From Adiantum capillus-veneris (lineage: Eukaryota; Streptophyta; Polypodiopsida; Polypodiales; Pteridaceae): a stretch of DNA of 64,000 bases. The translations under genes and the position numbers were made by a program. The notes under the pieces were generated by a model that worked only from the letters and a program-made list of their open reading frames with translations, was not told where the DNA came from and made no database searches. Where the stretch lies: positions 110,577,977 through 110,641,976 of the forward strand of contig CM043949.1 in the NCBI GenBank assembly GCA_014529385.2. Reading direction: 5' to 3'. Position 1 is the stretch's first letter. The number at the start of each line of letters is the position of its first letter. Positions 59,489 to 64,000 of this stretch are shown here, in pieces.

Positions 59489-60141
59489 AGTGATACAGCA
59501 AGTTCAAGAAGTACCAAATTGGTACTGTAATAGTGGACAGACGTGCACTCAAGTTCAATAGTACCAAAAAGTACCAAATTTGGTACTGTAATAGTGGACA
59601 GATGTGCACCCAAGTTCAACAGTACCAAAAAGTACCAAATTTGGTACTGTAATAGTGGACAAACGTGCACCCAAGTTCAACAGTACCAAAAAGTAGAGAT
59701 ATAGTGAGGACAACTGAAACAATAATGTAATGAAAGGTAACATACCAACACAGAACCAAATAGAGCAATAAAGTAAACCATAAGTGATACAACAAGTTCA
59801 AGAAGTACCAAATTGGTACTGTAATAGTGGACATACATGCACCCAAGTTCAACAGTACCAAATTTGGTATTGTAATAGTGGACAGACGTGCACCCAAGTT
59901 CAACAGTACCAAAAAGTACCAAATTTGGTACTGTAATAGTGGACAGACATGCACCCAAGTTCAACAGTACCAAAAAGTACCAAATTTGGTACTTTAATAC
60001 ACATATAGTGTGGACAACTGAAACAGTAATGTAATGAAAGGTAACATACCAACATAGAACTAGATAGAGAGAACAAATAAATCTCAGGGCAAAAAAATCA
60101 AGTTGACTCAGTCACTAAAAAGCACATAGTACAGAATACAC
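59489..60141 (-). repeat. Right arm of the inverted repeat, internally expanded
   Basis: This is the inverted partner of 57977-58220. It contains extra tandem copies of a 61-62-bp unit (GTACCAAATTTGGTACTGTAATAGTGGACAG and AGTTCAACAGTACCAAAAA), so it is longer than the left arm. The block AGTGATACARCAAGTTCAAGAAGTACC appears twice (about 59490 and 59785). Apparent short frames across it are repeat artefacts. Confidence 0.85.
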
Positions 60142-60219
60142 TTGGTACTGTTGACTACCAGATTTGGTACTATTGACTACCGGATTTGGTACTATTGACT
60201 ACCGGATTCAGTTGTTCAA

Positions 60220-63200
60220 TCAGGGCTTCTCATTGCCCTCAAGTAACATGGACGCACCTTCGTTGCTCTCATCATCATGATATGGCATGCTATTGTATAT
60301 CCTTTCATATACTTCAGTAGACAACTTGTATTGTAAAATTTGACCTAGGGATCCTGCAATAGGCTGCATCGGGAAACGTATGGCCCTAACAAGATGTGAG
60401 TAGATCATTACTGGAGATGTGTGATCCAAGAGCCGGTATGTATCAGATTTTCCTTCAACTTGGCCATAAAAAAAGCCTTCAACAACCTTCCCTCCTCTAA
60501 CAATTTTGTTATGTCACTTATCCTTTTGTGCTTTCACCGTTTGGTACAACACTTCTGTGCATTTGATAATGTAGAAGTCTTTGTTTGCCTCAGCTGCATT
60601 CACTAAAAAATTACCCCCTATGGACAGCATGCCACTTAACATTTCAGGGCATCCTTCATATAGTGGCAGGTTGGACACTTGGCTCATCGGAATCGATGTT
60701 GAATCTCCACCCTCCTCCTCGTCATCTGATTCGTCATCCCTAATTGTATCCCCGGACTCTGGCAATGGTTTGATGCAAACATATTTCCATTCTTCAATGT
60801 GCATTCTGTTCCTGCATCTTCTCCACAACCCACGCATACACGGATCACAAAAGCATGAAAGTGATCGAAAGCGTATGGCGGTGCGGTTGTCCTGTGAATA
60901 GCCATCAGCACAATGAAATGAGCGGGAGCCAACGATGCGCTCACAGTCCCATTGCAGATTGCGCTACACTTCATCCGCGCCAATAAGCCAAAAGACTCTT
61001 TGCGTATTACACCTCTGAGACTGTTCTCTTGGCTGAAAAGTTTCTTTCAAAAAGTTGACAACATCGGCTGCACACTTCATACGCCAGCCATCTGGTTTCA
61101 ATTCCTCATGCGTCAAAGTTCTCTTGATGACTGCCCCTGCCCCATCATGCTCACCTTTTCCATAGCCGGATGTAGAGAAGTTATGCATCATGTGCAAGCC
61201 TGTCATTTGATAGTGCCTAGCCGCAAAATAGTAAGGTCTACGGGCCTTGAATTGTGAAGCAGCACCATCTGACCAAACCCAATGTTGTTGCAGAGAATGT
61301 CCTCATTCTTTTAGCCACTTGTCATGCAGTAAGAAACAATGTTGTACAAACAATGTGTCATGCTGCTTGTCATCTGATATGTAGAAGTGTAGCGTCTTCT
61401 GTGTACCACCTGCTACATTTCTTAAATAAGTGATGTGCACAAGTATTGTGACTTGGGTAGACCACCAATGCATTGACTAAATTTCATTCTGAACTTTAAA
61501 GGAATAATTCTCCACAAAGTCAATAACAGATACTACAACATTGCTAGGAAAATTCCGCAAACAGTCCTTGAATTGTTGGGCTTGCCAGCGGAAGACAAAG
61601 TTGTGCCTGATGAAGACTGTCAGATGGGCTGAAAATAGGCTAAGAAAAGTCCCACTTTTCATCCGTTGCACAATCAAGTCCTTTCTCTTCTTCTCACTCC
61701 CACCTTCGTGAACCTGTCCTGTTCCAACCTCCATGAAAACTTTCACAGACACCTCCTTTCTATCCTCTCCTATCTCATCAGGACAAAATGTCAACCTCCG
61801 TACTCCACATTGTGAGCAGTCCCCCATCAAGCATTTCTTTGCATGCTATTCACAATTTGGAGGCTTTGGGCACATGATGGATTCCCACATACCGGTGATG
61901 TGCTGACACACTGCTTGGTTTGCAAAACACGTTCCTCTCTCATCACCTCTGCAACAAACGGATCAAGTGCAAAGGTGACCTTTCCTGTGGTGCCCAAACT
62001 TGTTCTGCCGCATTTGATTAAGGGCCTCTTTGAAATAGAGCATCTGCACATGAACCACAGAGCAGCTAGTATTTTTGCCCTTCAACTTCCGTGCAAAGTA
62101 TGGCTCCAATGCATCGAAGCATCTAAGAGACACTACCACTGTTGGGTGATCCTTCTTGAATATTTGGTACAAATCAACCTATGGCACAAAAACAAAACGA
62201 TTCAGAAAAAAACCAACTTCATGGTATTGGTAAAATTCCACTATTGTAGTAGTGCCAAAACTGGCTTTAGACAGTTCCAAATATGGTATCGTAGATTTGG
62301 TACTGTCGATAGGCTTTGGTACTCTATAGATATTATTTGCTACTCTACATATAGGCTTTGGTACTATCAGAAGTGTGGGGTACCCTATAAATAAACTTTG
62401 GTCCTATAATGGTAGGCTTTGGTACTCTACAGATAAGATCTGGTACTCTTCAGAGAGGATTTGGTACTCTACAGATAGTCTTTGGTGGTATCCGATGAGT
62501 TTGGTACTCTACATATAGGCTTTGGTACTATCAGAAGTGTGGGGTACCCTGTAAATAGACTTTGGTCCTATAGTGGTAGGCTTTGGTACTCTACAGGTAG
62601 GATCTGGTACTCTTCAGAGAGGATTTGGTACTCTACAGATAGTTTTTGGTGGTATCCGATGAGTTTGGTACTTTGTAAATAGACTTTGGTTCTCTATACA
62701 TAGGCATTGGTACTAGATAAATAGGTTTTGGTACTTTGTCGAGAGGGTTTGAAACTCTATGGATAGGCTTTGGCACTCGATCGCTAGGATTTTGTACTCG
62801 ATATACCGGATTTGGTACTCTACAGATCTGAGTTGCTACTCCATAGATAGGCTTTGGTACTCGATATACCAGATTTGGTACTCTACATATGTGCTTTGGT
62901 ACTCCATAGATAGCCTTTGGTACTCGATAGACAGTATTTGGTACTCTACATATAGGCTTTGGTACTATCCAAAGTGTGGGGTACCCTGTAAATAGACTTT
63001 GGTCCTATAGTGATAGGCTTTGGTACTCTACAGAGAATATTTGGTACTCTACAGATAGTCTTTGGTGGTATCCGATGAGTTTGGTACTCTGTAAATAGTT
63101 TTTGGTTCTCTATACATAGGCATTGGTACTAGATAAATAGGTATTGGTACTCTATCGAGAGGGTTTGAAACTCTATGGATAGGATTTGGCACTTGATAGC

Positions 63201-63861
63201 TAGGATTTTGTACTCGATATACCGGATTTGGTACTCTACAGATGTGCTTTGGTACTCCATACATAGGCTTTGGTACTCGATACACCGGATTTGGTACTCT
63301 ACAGATGTGCTTTGTTACTCCATAGATAGCCTTTGGTACTCGATAGACAGGATTTGGTACTCTACAGATAGGTTTTCATACTATTAGAAGTGTGGGGTAC
63401 CTTGTAAATAGATCCTGGTCCTATAGTGATAGGATTTGGTACTCTACAAAGAGGCTTTGGTGGTATCCGTTGAGTTTGGTACTCTATAAATAGACTTTGG
63501 TTCTATATACATAGGCATTGGTACTGGATAATTAGGTTTTGATACTCTATAGATAGGGTTTTAAACTCTATGGATAGGCTTTGGCACTTGATAGCTAGGA
63601 TTTGGTACTTTATAGATATTCTTTGGTACTGTAAACACCCGCTGCCGTACAGCAGACTACCAAATTTGGTACTGTCTGGACCAAATAAGCCTTAAGTAGC
63701 ACGAAACAAGATGTACAATTACTAGAAGTTGTTGGTACCTGAGATTCGTCGAGTAGATGTATAGGATGTTTGACGACACTTTTCCTTCCAATTCTCATCT
63801 TGCATATGTCTTTCTTGTTGGGTGAAACTCTGCTCTCTGATGTCCAAAAGGCATATACCAA
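60220..63861 (-). pseudogene. DDE-type transposase, six in-frame stops and no frameshift after the main intron
   Basis: Minus strand. An upstream exon (to 63739) reads VYAFWTSESRVSPNKKD to HLLDESQ; a 1560-bp GT-AG intron (63738-62179) joins in phase to VDLYQIFKKDHPTVVV. One frame then runs to the stop at 60220. It holds a Cys/His-rich zinc-binding-like region (CPKPPNC, HAKKC, GDCSQCG), a candidate first Asp in VIDFVENYS (about 61515), a second in WSDGAASQFKARR (about 61270), GYGKGEHDGAGAVIKR (about 61150) and a C-terminal CFCDPC (about 60840). From memory, QFK followed by HGKG-x-x-DG-G typifies a transposase family seen in bryophytes, ferns and animals; I cannot name the superfamily. Stops: TGA 61963, TAG 61846, TAG 61477, TGA 61303, TAG 60964, TGA 60514. 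The 5' end lies beyond the recognised exon or outside the window. Confidence 0.7.
62270..63690. repeat. TTTGGTACTC minisatellite inside the transposase intron
   Basis: Units of 20-22 bp (TTTGGTACTCTAYAGATAGG variants) run almost without a break. Higher-order structure is visible: AGAAGTGTGGGGTACC-type blocks recur near 62362, 62529, 62960 and 63387 (spacing about 167, 430 and 427 bp). Because many units are 21 bp long, plus-strand frames give a false Tyr/Trp-rich heptapeptide protein. The array lies wholly within the 1560-bp intron of the minus-strand transposase. Confidence 0.9.
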
Positions 63862-64000
63862 ATCTCTTGTTTCATTGGTAATAACGGTTCCTCATGGCAA
63901 TTGTCTCTCACAAGCACTCAATGGCAACACTTCATCTTCATCTTTATTCTCTAGCCGTTAGCTTGCTGCAGCTATATTCGCTCGATGGATCCCCAGGATA
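63862..64000 (-). other. Possible further upstream transposase sequence
   Basis: The transposase frame stays open upstream of 63861 through TRDL but meets a TGA near 63893, so another acceptor probably lies between (GCCATGAG is a candidate). Nothing further can be assigned before the window ends. Confidence 0.3.

Noticed and set aside
59413-59973. Several overlapping minus-strand frames with VPNLVLFGT repeats
   Set aside because: They translate the 61-62-bp palindromic units of the inverted repeat arm.
60220-62178. Alternative genetic code or nuclear RNA editing to explain in-frame TAG/TGA
   Set aside because: The stop-free FCP1-like gene and gypsy-3 frames end at ordinary stops, and C-to-T decay at CAG and CGA explains all cases more simply; transcripts would be needed to revive the idea.
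62482-63387. Tyr/Trp/Ser-rich plus-strand frames of up to 78 codons
   Set aside because: They follow the 21-bp minisatellite register (seven-residue period) and lie inside the transposase intron on the other strand.

Overview
This window looks like nuclear DNA of a land plant, in a repeat-dense, gene-poor stretch. Almost everything recognisable is transposon-derived: Ty3/gypsy elements (one chromovirus-like, two with an extra RNase H), Ty1/copia relics, a plant initiator-tRNA-type primer-binding site (TGGTATCAGAGC) and short GT-AG introns of about 71-96 bp. No rRNA, tRNA, CRISPR or bacterial-type operon is visible. A seed-free vascular plant such as a fern is my guess, from the mixture of families; the sequence does not prove it.

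Layout. 0.9-3.8 kb: two decayed copia fragments on opposite strands. 5.8-22.8 kb: a chromovirus-type gypsy element (gypsy-1) carrying a nested solo LTR (11.6-13.3 kb) and a younger, nearly complete gypsy element (gypsy-2, 14.06-21.60 kb) inserted inside its chromodomain. 22.8-24.7 kb: a decayed gypsy relic. 24.7-32.2 kb: a region (called element 1 here) with two intron-containing convergent genes, one transposase-like and one unknown, followed by palindromic 99-bp and 123-bp tandem repeats and a small coiled-coil gene. 32.24-37.6 kb: a 5'-truncated gypsy (gypsy-3) with its 3' LTR. 37.7-40.0 kb: another convergent gene pair (element 3). 40.05-48 kb: a second copy of the 13.06-24.70 kb region without gypsy-2 but with its own 2.06-kb solo LTR. 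48-56 kb: mostly non-coding, with microsatellites, short duplications and one copia relic. 56.8 kb to the end (element 2): a RING-like/acidic protein gene and an FCP1-like (NIF domain) phosphatase-like gene on the plus strand, facing a long DDE-type transposase gene on the minus strand. The area is filled with TTTGGTACT repeats and GTACCAAATTTGGTAC palindromes.

The most interesting material is the DNA-transposon-like loci. Elements 1 and 2 each pair a plus-strand gene convergent with a minus-strand gene. Each has palindromic repeats beside or inside the minus-strand gene, and each keeps long reading frames interrupted mainly by in-frame TAG/TGA codons. In the element 2 transposase, six stops occur in about 650 codons with no frame change. 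Every one can be explained by a single C-to-T change at CAG or CGA, which fits decay of methylated, silenced DNA. The FCP1-like gene lies inside a large inverted repeat next to the transposase, which makes it a candidate captured cargo.

The 13-24 kb / 40-46 kb duplication provides an empty site for each later insertion, so part of the insertion order can be read directly.
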